NCBI RefSeq assembly: GCF_048544455.1
Contig: NC_133537.1
Location: 308,611,738-308,675,737 of the forward strand
Direction of reading: 5' to 3'
From: Silene latifolia
Taxonomy: Eukaryota; Streptophyta; Magnoliopsida; Caryophyllales; Caryophyllaceae
DNA length: 64,000 nucleotides
A model generated the notes under the pieces. That model did not search any database. It had not been told where the DNA came from and worked only from the letters and a program-made list of their open reading frames with translations. Positions 24,647 through 34,645 of the stretch are shown piece after piece. A program made the position numbers and the translations under genes. Each line of letters opens with the position of its first letter. Within the stretch, counting starts at the first letter, position 1.

Positions 24647-24905
24647 TGTAGATACCTCATTTCTGCACCTCCTGCAAACCACCCAGTGATTATTGGGCCG
24701 CATGTTTGGTACGCGGAACGATTTGTGACAGTTCGTAAGTTTATCGTCAAGTGATTGCTCAAACACTGATGTCCACCTCTTAGTTGTCATCTACGCGCCG
24801 ATACGGTCGTTTTGACAGTAATTAGAGTACATTTGGTGTCCGGGCCTAAAACCGTCTTTATTTTCTGATAACCGTTAAATCCCGAGTCAGAATGTTCTGG
24901 AATGT
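24647..24905 (+). repeat. 5' LTR of element C, first part
   Basis: It aligns with 54626-54884. The copy is split at 24905 by element B, whose target duplication AATGT is at 24901-24905 and 36133-36137. Confidence 0.93.
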
Positions 24906-26391
24906 TGATACGTGCCTAATATATAGTCTTTTTAGCCTATTTCAGCACGTATTTCTATGCATATTTATACTATTTTTATGGTATTTTGCCCGAATTGGCT
25001 ACTTTGGTTCGTTTTGTCCTTTTTGTAGAAATGAACGCGAAAGTAGTGGAATCGTACCCTTTTTCGTCCTTTTTGCATGCATTTAGAGGAGATGGGATTG
25101 TTCCAGAGTGAGATACTGCATTTGGCAGCGTCGTGGCATGCATTACGAGGCATCTAGGCGCGGACTTGAGCTGAAATGAAGTTAGAGTACTCGATCGAGC
25201 TGTTTTACCACTCGGTCGAGTGGTTTCTACGTCCCAGAAGTGGTCGATCGAGCACTTTGTACTCGACCCTTAAGTTGCAGAAAGACCATCTACTCGATCG
25301 AGTGACTTTCTGGTCGATCGAGTAGTTTTTGCTAAAAAGTTGGTCGATCGAGTGGTTTTAATCCACTCGATCGAGTGGTTTTGATGGTTTAGGGCTTTAA
25401 TCAGCCCGCGTGAGTGTTTATTTCGCTAAACTTATTTATATTTCTATTTAAGCACGCTTTACTAGGTTAATTAGGGGGATCTTTTTCATCTTATAAACTT
25501 TGCTACTGAGAACTTTGTTACGTTACTTTTCATCATTCACTGTAACCTTGTTTTGGGATTATTATTGCTCGGATTCGATTGTTCTTTACGCCGGATTCGC
25601 ATTGATTGTAATTCCTTCTCTTCCTTTAATAATAATTAACCTTTTGTTGCTTTAATTCTTTGTTTGTCTCATTATTTCTTTTGCCCTAATTTCTCTTTTA
25701 TGCTTTTTATTGTTTATTTCACAATGTTTACTGCTGGGAATTTAATTGCTGTTAGTTTAATTAGCGACATGAGTAGCTAAACCCCTTTCATGTTGGGATT
25801 AGGGGATCTGCGGTAGAAATGTGACGATGTAGTAAATGAATTAGATGAATTAATTGTGAGACCCTGTCACCATAGCAATTTAATTGTATTTATTCGACTT
25901 AGTTGAGTGCACGCTTCTATGTCACCCTTTAATCTGGCTAAAATTAATCCTGGATCGAAAGATTGGACTAAATAGGCCTGCTATGAACAGTAGACTACCC
26001 TAATGAGGATGAAAGTTAAGTTAGTGGTATTTTAGGATAGAAAGTGGACCGAAAGGACCTTTCAACATCCGTCTCACATTAGTTCGTCTGAATCATTTAC
26101 AACTGAGTTACTGGACTACCGTAGTGAACCGAAATCCCGACATGTCCCTCTCTTCTTGATAGTTTAAACCGATTTTCCTGCTCTTATTGCTCTTACGTTT
26201 ATTTCTCTTTCCTCTAAATCTCGTAGTTTAGAAATCAATTCAACAAACCCCCTCATTTGTTACTTTAGGACTAGAATTAGACAGCTGATAATTACATTAC
26301 CTCCCTGTGGATTCGATACTCGACTGCCTCTGCTACATTTTAGTTGAGACCGTTAGGTTTTATCTTTGATAGGGTTGCAATAGCCGTGTCA
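24906..26391 (+). repeat. 5' LTR of element B
   Basis: The 1486-bp LTR is bounded by TG and CA. It is also related over its length to the solo LTR at 2758-4269. It contains an eight-site TCGATCGA array at 25191-25374. No strong TATA box was identified. Confidence 0.95.
25191..25374. repeat. TCGATCGA palindrome array in element B 5' LTR
   Basis: Eight sites start at 25191, 25212, 25244, 25263, 25294, 25314, 25344 and 25367; two are variants (TCGGTCGA and TCGACCCT). Spacings are 21, 32, 19, 31, 20, 30 and 23 bp. The 3' LTR has the same array at about 34931-35114. Confidence 0.88.
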
Positions 26392-26413
26392 AATTTTGGC
26401 GCCGTTGCCGCGG
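26392..26413 (+). other. Primer-binding site of element B
   Basis: TTTTGGCGCCGTTGCCG follows the LTR end within two bases. TGGCGCCGTTGCCG is the form complementary to plant tRNA-Asp and is usual for Athila elements. Confidence 0.8.
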
Positions 26414-26518
26414 AGGCAATTGTTTAATTTATTAGTTGTTTTATTTTTAGTCTTTCTTTTAGTTTAAGGGGCATTCGTTCCTTAAACTATTTTTATATTC
26501 TATTTGTAGCTTCTTCTT

Positions 26519-27616
26519 ATGCGCAGGTCACGGGGCGGTGAATTATTGCCTTACAATCCTGAGATTGAGAAATCTTTGCGCGAGTTGAGGCGATCAACTA
26601 GGGTATTGCCGACAGAGGAAGAGCTGAGTACTCTGTCTAGTTATTACGAGAACGCTCTGTTTGAGGAGGATCCACCTTCATCTCCTATTTCTAATTCATC
26701 AGCTGAGACCGTCACTTCTCCTGATTTTCTAGAGATGGCCGAAGAAGCAACTATTGCCAGTCACTCTGAGCCGACAGCTGCGAATCTCTACAAAGGATTC
26801 GAACTACCAGGGGAGGCAAGAAAATTCGAGCAAAAGCCTTCCTATATTAACTTGGTTCGGAGAAACCAATTGGGGAGCGCAAATGAAGATGCAGCCAAGC
26901 ATATGGAGATTTTTATCGATTATTTCTGCTCTATACCCCCACCGACCGGTGTGACTCGGAGATCGATAAAAGAAACCATGTTTATTTTCTCACTCCGCGA
27001 TCTTTGCAAGGGAGTGGTATAGGGATCTGGACCGAGCTGCTCATGGGATAACTGACTGGAATTCGTTGGCTTTAGCATTTTACAAGAAGTACTTCTCTGC
27101 CTCGAAGACTAATGCTATTAGAGCTCAGATCAGAGCTTTAAACAGGGACCTGATGAGAACTTTCATGAAGCATGGGTCCGTTTCAAGAAGCTGGTGCGAA
27201 CCATTCCGCACCATGGGTTCGAAAAATGGAGTCTTTAAAATCAGTTCTATAACGGGTTGTACGACGATCTGAGAGCTATTTTGGATGCTGCAGCCAATGG
27301 CCGATTTGCTGAGAATATGGGAGAGACTAAGGGGTGGAAGATCATTGATGACTTGGCCACCCATAAAGCTGAGTATGGGAATTCCAGGGGAAACCAAAGG
27401 AGAGCTGCTGAATCTTCTTCTGTAGCTGCATTAGAGGCTCTCACGGCGAGGTTTGATAAGTATGAATTGGGAGGAGTTTCCAAAGGAGGGATGTATCAGG
27501 TGAATGCTATGTCAGACGGTCCTTTCGTCTGTAGAAGATGTGGAGGAGAGGGACATGTTTCAGATCATTATCCCAACTCCTATGAGTCTTGTGTTGCCTT
27601 TCAACATTACAGGTAG
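26519..27616 (+). pseudogene. gag: Element B gag, N-terminal part (broken)
   Basis: The frame starts MRRSRGGELL at 26519 and shows an Athila-type gag: the GFELPGEARKFEQKPSYINL segment, then an REWYRDL-like helix and later HEAWVRFKKL and YNGLYDDLRAILDAAANG. A TAG stop at 27020 and a short stretch in another frame (about 27010-27140) show two compensating indels. Further stops occur near 27237 and at 27614. A CRRCGGEGHVSDHYP segment near 27532 is a knuckle with the last cysteine changed to tyrosine. Confidence 0.85.
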
Positions 27617-27652
27617 ACAAACACTTATTATGATCCGAATGTCCATCCCAAT

Positions 27653-29320
27653 TTGAGGTGGACAAGCCAAAATGTGCTCAATCCTACTCCTCCTCCGAAC
27701 CAGCAGCAGCCGTATATTCCTCCACACAAGAATCAACAAGGCTATCAGAAGCCTCCCTCTTTCACTCCTTCTAATCAAGGTGCATCATCTTTCGGTGGGG
27801 TGAGTGAAATTGGTGAGCTTAAGTCTATGTTGCAAGCCCTTACAAAGCAGTTTCAGCTGAGTGATCAACAAAGGAACTCAAGTGATCAACAGAAGGACGC
27901 GTCCATTAAGGCACTTGAAACTCAAGTTGCCCAACTAGCCGCGAATCAATCCTCGAGAAAGCAGGGTCATTTACCGACTCAAAATGAGAAGAACCCACAT
28001 GAGACGGTAAATCTGATAGAATTGAGAAGCGGTCTTTCTTATGAGGGACCAGAAGTGTTGAAATCAGACCCGAAGATGGCTAAAACTGATGATGAACAGT
28101 GTTCAGGCGAAAATAACGAGCTGACATCTAAGAAAGTGCTCGATCGACTGATCTCAGGTGGTCGATCGAGTAGAAATTATGAAGAAACCGGTCGATCGAG
28201 TGGTTTTGCTGCTCGATCGAGTGAAGCAGAAAAGGGAGTTGCTCGATCGAGTGGGAATTTTACTCGATCGACTGATTCTGAAGAAGGAACTGCTCGATCG
28301 AATGAAGAAATTGGTCGATCGAGTAGTATTGATGACGGGAAGCTTATTCGAGAGCCTGCTAGAGCTCGTTTAAGTGAGATATCACCGGAAAGACCTCGTT
28401 CGAGGGGTAAGAAGCGTCCAAAGGACACAGAACTTGCACCGGAAGATACATTGGAAGCAAGAAACAAAGGACTCGAGATACCTATCACGGTTCCTTTCCC
28501 GAGGAGGCTACAGAATACAAAAGCTAATCAACAATTCGGCAAATTTGTCGAACTTTTGAAGAGCTTGGAAGTCATTGTGCCGTTCACTGAATTGCTGACA
28601 AAGGTACCCTCTTATTTAAAGTTTATGAAAGAAATTTTATCGCTTAAGAGGACTATTAATGATAGTGAGACCGTAGCTTTGACTGAGGTGGGGTCAGCCC
28701 TATTTCAAAACAAGTTACCTCCTAAGCAGTCAGATCCGGGTAGTTTTTCGATCCCTTGTCATATCGGTATGCATTTGATTGATAACGCGCTATGCGATTT
28801 AGGCGCTAGCGTGAGTGTCTTACCGTTGTCTCTAGCTAAGAGATTTAGTTTGACAAAGCTGAGTTGCACCAACATGACTGTCCAGATGGCCGACCGTAGT
28901 TTATCACGGCCACTAGGTGTAGTAGAAGACGTACCTGTTCAGATCGGGAAGTTCTTTATTCCCGTTGATTTTGTTGTCTTAAACATCCCCGAAGATGCAC
29001 ACACCCCTATCATTTTAGGGAGACCATTTTTGTCTACTACCCGTGCAGTAATAGACGTCGGGGGGAAGACTTTGACTTTCCAGGTAGGGGACGAGGAGCT
29101 GATTTTTCATCAGTCTAAGTTCCGGAGAGCTCCCATGCAAGCCCAGCCTTGCAATGCTCTCTCTTCTATTGATCCTATTATTGACACTCCAGATGAAAAT
29201 TTGGAGAATTGTGCTGCTATTGTTAACCCTCCGCCTCAGACTGAGAGCAAAAAGGAGGAAAGTTCGTCTGTTTTTCTTGCTGCAGGTACAGATGAAAGCA
29301 ATGAAGGAGCTGTCAAATGA
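27653..29320 (+). CDS. Element B gag C-terminus and protease ORF (555 codons)
   Basis: This open frame continues the gag frame after the TAG at 27614. The first ATG at 27653 may not be a true start. Residues about 1-50 are Pro/Gln-rich, and about 45-100 form a Gln-rich coiled coil. Residues 165-225 are an array of RSS-containing repeats produced by TCGATCGA sites. The rest is an Athila-type protease with ALCDLGASVSVLP as the active-site region and IILGRPFL downstream. No reverse transcriptase follows. A related element supplying pol would be needed for mobility. Confidence 0.85.
   Translation: MRWTSQNVLNPTPPPNQQQPYIPPHKNQQGYQKPPSFTPSNQGASSFGGVSEIGELKSMLQALTKQFQLSDQQRNSSDQQKDASIKALETQVAQLAANQSSRKQGHLPTQNEKNPHETVNLIELRSGLSYEGPEVLKSDPKMAKTDDEQCSGENNELTSKKVLDRLISGGRSSRNYEETGRSSGFAARSSEAEKGVARSSGNFTRSTDSEEGTARSNEEIGRSSSIDDGKLIREPARARLSEISPERPRSRGKKRPKDTELAPEDTLEARNKGLEIPITVPFPRRLQNTKANQQFGKFVELLKSLEVIVPFTELLTKVPSYLKFMKEILSLKRTINDSETVALTEVGSALFQNKLPPKQSDPGSFSIPCHIGMHLIDNALCDLGASVSVLPLSLAKRFSLTKLSCTNMTVQMADRSLSRPLGVVEDVPVQIGKFFIPVDFVVLNIPEDAHTPIILGRPFLSTTRAVIDVGGKTLTFQVGDEELIFHQSKFRRAPMQAQPCNALSSIDPIIDTPDENLENCAAIVNPPPQTESKKEESSSVFLAAGTDESNEGAVK
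28140..28322. repeat. TCGATCGA array inside the element B gag-protease frame
   Basis: Eight exact TCGATCGA sites start at 28140, 28162, 28192, 28213, 28243, 28264, 28294 and 28315. Spacings are 22, 30, 21, 30, 21, 30 and 21 bp, so every second site recurs at 51 bp (17 codons). Sequence between sites varies. Seven of the eight sites read R-S-S/T/N; the first is in another phase. Confidence 0.92.
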
Positions 29321-29796
29321 CATGGTGCAATTATTATCAATCAAATTGAAGATGATGACGCTAAAGCTGGTGATAAAGGAGCAAGGACGAGGAAAGTTCG
29401 CGCTTACGTGGATGTGAACTACTCCCCTCCTACCGTTTCAAGTGATAATTCATGCTCATGGAAGTTTATGAGGACAGTCAATGTTGCTGAGGTGATGTCC
29501 TCCAGTCAGGAGCCCTCCGAGGGGCTACTGAAATTTGTTGGGAATTAAGCGGGGAAATGCCCCGTGTAACACTTTGTAATAGATAATTTTTGAATTTCTT
29601 TTGAATTTGTTTTATTGCATTTAATTAGGACAATTAGTTTAGACAGTTTTTAGCATAGACGTACGACTATAGACTGTTCTTATGCGTATTTGTTATTTTG
29701 GGAAATTTTTGCACGTGTCTTTATGCAGGTTTGGGGAAGTTTTACGCATTCCAAGGAAGAAAAGACGAAATTCAAGAGCATACGCGAGAAAAGTCC
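29321..29796 (+). other. Element B region where pol would be expected
   Basis: A short gag-pol-like remainder reads to a stop near 29546. After that the sequence is AT-rich leader-like DNA. No reverse transcriptase, RNase H or integrase motif was found here or anywhere downstream in B. Confidence 0.7.
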
Positions 29797-29968
29797 TCGA
29801 TCGAGTACTTTTTGTACTCGATCGAGTGAAAAGTTGGTCGACCGAGTGCTTTTTACAGTCGATCGAGTAAAGCAATAAAAGGGATTGGTCGATCGAGTAA
29901 AATTTTACTCGACCAAGCAGCTGGACCATCAAAGTTCTCGATCGAGTGGTTTAAAACCACTCGATCGA
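29797..29968. repeat. TCGATCGA array in element B leader before the second ORF
   Basis: Eight sites (two variant) start at 29797, 29818, 29838, 29859, 29889, 29909, 29938 and 29961. Spacings are 21, 20, 21, 30, 20, 29 and 23 bp. The last four spacings repeat those at the end of the LTR array. Confidence 0.88.
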
Positions 29969-30297
29969 GCGGAAATGAATAGGAAGCAGGGAGTTATTCC
30001 TTAAACTCTATTATTCTTATTTTTAATTCATTTTTCTCCCTAATTTTCGTCTAACCTTCCCCTTGTGCGATCAAATTCATCCCAAAATCCCATATTTTCT
30101 TTCCCAATCTCCAAATCCGCCACCTACAATCTCTTGTTTGCTAATTAATCTTCAAAAGCCCCTTATTTTCCCCTTAATTTGTGTTCGTTTGCACGGTTTT
30201 AAAGAAGGGTTAGGATTTGCGGGTTTTTCGACTGAAAAATCGCCTTTTGTGCTTGTTTATTTGAAGATTAATTGCATTGTAGGATTATTCTCATCAA

Positions 30298-30974
30298 GTA
30301 AGCGATTCTTTTACCTTCTTTGTATTTTGATTTCGATTATTTGGAATTTTATGAGGTAAATGGTTTCTAGGGTTTGAAAATTCCTGCTTAGTCGAATATT
30401 TCGACTTTAATTGTGTTCATTGCCCTTATTCTTCTTGCTTGATGATCAATCACAATTCCTCGCTGTTTATCACATGCCTTTTTTGAATTTTACATGACTT
30501 TTGCGTAATGGGTTAAGAACAGTCGAAATTTTCGACTGTCAGTTTGGCTATTGCTGCTGTGATTCGTCTAAATTTGCTTTATTATCGCTAGCTTGCTGCT
30601 GTTTTAGACTGTTCTCACACCCCTGACAATGCTTAGCATGTTTAATTCGAGTTTTGTGCGAAATTTCGCGATTAGGGCTTCTTAGTCGAAATTTTCGACT
30701 GTCAGACGGGTTCATATGCCTTCATGCTTTAACTAACCTCAGTCATTGCTTGCTAGCTACTGTTGTTTACTGCTATCCCGTCCCCTACTGCTGCTTACAT
30801 GCTGAATTTCGAAAAACTTTTGAGGAATTGCTGGATTTATGTGCTGTAAAGTCGAATTCTTCGACTGGTAGGGGATTCACATGCTGTCACATGCTGGTTT
30901 TACGTGTTGTTTTAGCCACGGTTAACAGCTATTTTCTCATCATACCTTTGGTCTCCCCTAATTTCTGTTTGCAG
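30298..30974 (+). other. Predicted intron upstream of the ATHILA ORF
   Basis: A good donor (AAGTAAGC, GT at 30298) and a pyrimidine-rich acceptor (TTTCTGTTTGCAG ending at 30974) bound 677 bp of T-rich sequence. The next exon would start GATGG, putting the ORF start codon two bases into it. The intron holds four copies of AGTCGAA-N3-TTCGACT. Splicing is predicted, not shown. Confidence 0.6.
30390..30866. repeat. Four AGTCGAA-N3-TTCGACT palindromes
   Basis: Copies are at 30390-30406, 30521-30537, 30684-30700 and 30850-30866. All four keep the same 7-base arms, while the three central bases are TAT, ATT, ATT and TTC. Spacings are 131, 163 and 166 bp. A single half-site (TTCGACT) lies at 30226 in the leader exon. 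Confidence 0.9.
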
Positions 30975-30975
30975 G

Positions 30976-32964
30976 ATGGATTCTAGTTCTTTACCATCCA
31001 CTAGTTCGTCCTCCAGTCCGTCTTCGAGTGAGACAGTGGCCCCTGCTGTTCCCACTGTCTCCACTTTAGTGACCACTGCAGCCCCTGTGTTCTTAGTTTC
31101 AGCTGCAGGGACGGTTTTTGCTCCAGCTAGCTCAACTGCTAGCCCAGTTCAGGCTGCCTCTTCCTCTACGGTCACCACCACAGCTAGCACTGCTGCTAGT
31201 TCCTCTTCAGCGGTGACCACAGTAGCCACTACCTCTGCACCACCCTTTGTTTTTACACCTGTGGCGGACTCGCCAGCAGTCGCAGCTGCCTTCAGAGCAG
31301 CCCTGGTTCCTCACACCGTCGCATCACGAGCTTCTGCCTTAAGTTCCAGAGGCCGGGGTCGTAGACAGTCTCGAGCTACGCCAGCTCCTGTTACCTCTAC
31401 TTCCGCTCCTAGCACTTACTGGCCGCCGCTTCGCTTCGCCTCTACTTCTGCATTATTACGATACCGAGGGGACACCTCCCTCGACTATCACCCAGATTAT
31501 CCGCAGGTATTATTCGCCAACGCTTTACACCGTACGAAGTTTTATAACCTGCTTAAGTGTGTGCATGTACCTTCCCGATTTTTGGATAAATCGGCACTAG
31601 ATAGACTCGGCATTTACGAGTCGGTTTGTGACTTACTGCGGGCCACGGGGATGCCTGGGCTCATTACCATGAGAGGCCGCACCTTTTTAGAGCTGAGCCT
31701 CGAGTTTCTCAGCTCTTTTACCTTCTCCCCCGGGGCACACGAGGTTGACCCCGACAGTTCTTCAGTGTCCTTCCGGTTGTTTAATCGGACTTTTCCGATG
31801 CCACTAGGGGAGTTTGGTAGGTTACTTGACCTTTCCTCCACGGGCTTGACTGCTGCCCTGAGGAAGGTCTACCGTCAGCTTTGGTGGTGTTTGGCCCAGA
31901 CCACCTTTCAGGAGCGAAAGCTCCATCAGGTCCACCTACCCCCTGTCCGTGTTTTCCTTAGACTGATGGGGAGCACTATTTTCGGCCGAAAAGAGCCGAA
32001 CAACACGACCAACACCGAGCTCTCCATCCTGGGCGGTTACCTGAACGTCGACTGTGAGGGTCCTTTTACCCTCAACATAGCTTACTTGACCGCCCAGTAC
32101 CTTCAGAGCCAGGGGCTGAAGGAGACGGGAACCATTGCCTGCGGTGGCATAGCCACCATTCTTGCTCGTCGCCTTTTCCCCGTTTGGCCTCGTGACTTGC
32201 AGTACCTCGCTGGAGAGAGGTTACTGAGTCTGGATGCCATGCTCTCTCAGCATTGGCTTACCCCAGACCACCGGACTTGGAAGATTGACGGCTCCTTGTC
32301 TGTTGACTTACCCTGTGACACTCTCCCCCGTCTTGAACCCTTGCCTACTGTCGCAAAGGGCCACCGTCTGCCACCACTACCTCTCCTTCACCTTCCCCCC
32401 AGACCTACTCCTGATGCACCCGCCGCCAAGAAGCGGCGACTTGAGACTGGAGAAGGGTCCACACCTTCCGGGAGTACCCAGCCTTCCACGGCTACTCCCG
32501 ATCCGACCCCTACTCCCACTACTACTACCACTCCTACTCCACCTCCCACTGACCAGACACAAACTGAGCCGGTTTTACCGGCTACTTTTAGACTACCTCC
32601 TCCCTTTGTGGCGCCCGCGGTCGTAGACCAAGGGGGCGCAGTTTACGGTTTGTTGCTTGAGGTTGCAGAGCGTCAGGCTCGTATGGAGAGGGACTTAGCT
32701 TTGACCCTACACCCTCTGTACGAGTACCACTTGCGGCGACACATACCGATCCCGGAGGGTTGGCCACACCCTTCCTTCTTCAGGTACCCAGCTGAGGGGT
32801 ACCCGGCGTCAGAGGAGGAGGAGGAGGAGGACGAGGACCCAGAGGTGGCAGTGGAGAGAGCTCGCGCTGAGGAGCGGAGGAGGAGAGAGGAGGAGAGAGA
32901 TTCGGAGTACCGACTAGATGGAGATGGAGATGGAGACAGCAGCGGCGACGACGCTGACGAGTAG
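30976..32964 (+). CDS. ATHILA-family ORF of element B (662 residues, intact)
   Basis: An uninterrupted ORF starts one base after a predicted splice acceptor region. Residues about 1-115 are Ser/Thr/Ala/Val-rich and disordered, with an RGRGRRQSR basic patch near 124-132. Residues about 150-430 resemble the Pfam ATHILA family (PF03078) of unknown function, with ALHRTKFYNLL, a LEFLSSF segment and FRLFNRTF. A proline/threonine-rich linker carries a KKRR nuclear-signal-like patch near 487-491. The C-terminus is acidic (a run of glutamates near 615) then Arg/Glu-rich. No signal peptide or membrane segment is visible, so it is not an envelope-like protein. Intactness in a pol-less element suggests recent use. 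Confidence 0.85.
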   Translation: MDSSSLPSTSSSSSPSSSETVAPAVPTVSTLVTTAAPVFLVSAAGTVFAPASSTASPVQAASSSTVTTTASTAASSSSAVTTVATTSAPPFVFTPVADSPAVAAAFRAALVPHTVASRASALSSRGRGRRQSRATPAPVTSTSAPSTYWPPLRFASTSALLRYRGDTSLDYHPDYPQVLFANALHRTKFYNLLKCVHVPSRFLDKSALDRLGIYESVCDLLRATGMPGLITMRGRTFLELSLEFLSSFTFSPGAHEVDPDSSSVSFRLFNRTFPMPLGEFGRLLDLSSTGLTAALRKVYRQLWWCLAQTTFQERKLHQVHLPPVRVFLRLMGSTIFGRKEPNNTTNTELSILGGYLNVDCEGPFTLNIAYLTAQYLQSQGLKETGTIACGGIATILARRLFPVWPRDLQYLAGERLLSLDAMLSQHWLTPDHRTWKIDGSLSVDLPCDTLPRLEPLPTVAKGHRLPPLPLLHLPPRPTPDAPAAKKRRLETGEGSTPSGSTQPSTATPDPTPTPTTTTTPTPPPTDQTQTEPVLPATFRLPPPFVAPAVVDQGGAVYGLLLEVAERQARMERDLALTLHPLYEYHLRRHIPIPEGWPHPSFFRYPAEGYPASEEEEEEDEDPEVAVERARAEERRRREEERDSEYRLDGDGDGDSSGDDADE

Positions 32965-34645
32965 CTACTGGTCTACTCACTTTCCCAGTTTTCTGGCTGG
33001 TTTGGTGAAGTTCGTATTTTGTATGTCTCTTATTCTTTTATTTTGTCTCCTTCATTTTATTCTTTTATTTTGTTGGTTGTATATTCCCGTTCCCCTGTAT
33101 ATATCTGCTGGTGTATGCTGGAGGACAACGAGGGCGTTGTCCGTTTTGGTTTGGGGAGGGTATTGCATCCTTTTGAGTCTGCATTTGCATTTGTTTTTGC
33201 ATTCACGTTTATTTTCAGCTTGCATTGTTGTTTACTTTCATTTAAAAAATCAAAAATTCAAAAAAATAGAAAAATTCAAAAATTCAAAAAAATTCACGTT
33301 TATTTTTGCATATAGGTTGAGTCGGAACGGTAGATTTCCATGATGATAATGCACTATAACTTGTCATTTTACTTGAGCCTTGCACATTATTGATAGTTAT
33401 TAGCTTTGTCATACGCATAGTCTACGAGTTTATGTTCAAATATAGTGATCGTTTAGACTTGACACGATAAATTGGCAAACTACTTAAAAATTCTGAGATA
33501 TTAGAGCCCATAACTGGTGACATTCATGACCAGTTCATTAGGAATTTTGAGTAGTACTCCTTGCATAGCATGTTCGTCTTTTTTGCACATTTATGACATT
33601 CAATTTCTCGTCAAATGCACATATTCGGGTTTGTGGTTGGTGTCACATGCAGGGAGGTACTTGCAAATTTCCCTTTCCTTATGTTTTTCACCCATTTAGC
33701 TCCACATTAGCCAAATTTGCCTTTTGACCCATTAGCTACATCCCAAACTAAGCCTGCCCTAGTCAAGCTAGTTAGTATGTTCTTTTGTGGTATGTTTTTC
33801 CATTGCAGTTTGGTCCGTATTTCTTGTTTTGGAGTTGGTGTAAGAATTGAGGAAGGAGGAAAAGAAGAAAAAAAAAAGTATTGAAAAAAAAAAAAAAAAA
33901 AAAAAGAAGTTGAATGACGTGATACAAGAGAAGAAAGAAAGAAAGAAGTTTGAAAAAAAAAAAGTTGTTGTTTCAGTTAGCTATTTCAGACGGTCTTTAA
34001 AAAAGGGAAGTTTGTGACCGTCTGACTCCTCCGTTTTATTCCATATTTTTTTGAGGAGATTGTGTTTGAGTTTAGTGAGCTGTGTGACAAATGAAGGGCA
34101 CTTGTTCTTAGTTTTTCAGTCAGTTGAGATTCGGATGGTTTACTATGGTCCTGTTAGGAACTAGCTTGACGCTTTTACCTCCACATTTCCATAACATGTT
34201 TTGCCTTTTATCACCTGAACCTCACTATTCCCATATTATTTGTAAGCCCTCGGCTATGACGGACATTATTTGTTGGAGTGTGTGCACTAGTACTTGAATT
34301 GTCTTTCATTTTTGTTGCATGCATGCTATGTAGGTCGCAGTTAGGTGAGTGACTGTCTTTTCTCCTCTCTTTTACATATGATATTCACCCTTTGCTTCAT
34401 GAGAGAAGAGTGACCACGAAAGAGTCCGATTTTGTTGGTCTTGCAAGGTCGATAGGTTGGCTATATTTCTGAACAGCTTATAACTCGTTTGCGTATTATT
34501 GATCGCTTAGCTTTAATTGTTAGTTTTTGTTGCATTAAATTGGTTCAAGTAGACAAGTTAAGCTAGCTCTGAGTTATCGTTTCCGTTCCATTAGTTTAGT
34601 TTTGAGTTTACTCGAGAGCGAGTAAAGGTTTGGTTTGGGGAGATT
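32965..34645 (+). other. Element B 3' untranslated region
   Basis: No gene is seen. It contains an AAAAATTC-type repeat (33240-33296), a long A-rich tract (about 33863-33965), a hairpin at 34607-34626, and the polypurine tract TTTGGGGAGA just before the 3' LTR. Confidence 0.75.
34607..34626 (+). promoter_or_regulatory. Hairpin 19 nt before the 3' LTR of element B
   Basis: Perfect 8-base arms TTTACTCG and CGAGTAAA enclose the loop AGAG. Nineteen bases, including the polypurine tract, separate it from the LTR start at 34646. Remnant D has the same arms with loop AGGA at 24221-24240 and the same 19-base distance. Confidence 0.75.

Noticed and set aside
25191..25374. TCGATCGA arrays as CRISPR repeats
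   Set aside because: The repeat is only 8 bp, the genome is eukaryotic and the intervals lie inside retrotransposon LTRs.
30063..30359. 98-codon ORF as a gene
   Set aside because: It overlaps the leader and the predicted splice donor, and its T-rich codons look like untranslated leader.
30976..32964. Second ORF of B as envelope-like gene
   Set aside because: No signal peptide, no membrane segment and no cysteine pattern; it matches the ATHILA family instead.
33863..33965. A-rich tract as a retrogene poly(A) tail
   Set aside because: It lies in the B 3' region between the ORF and polypurine tract, without target duplications or coding sequence upstream.
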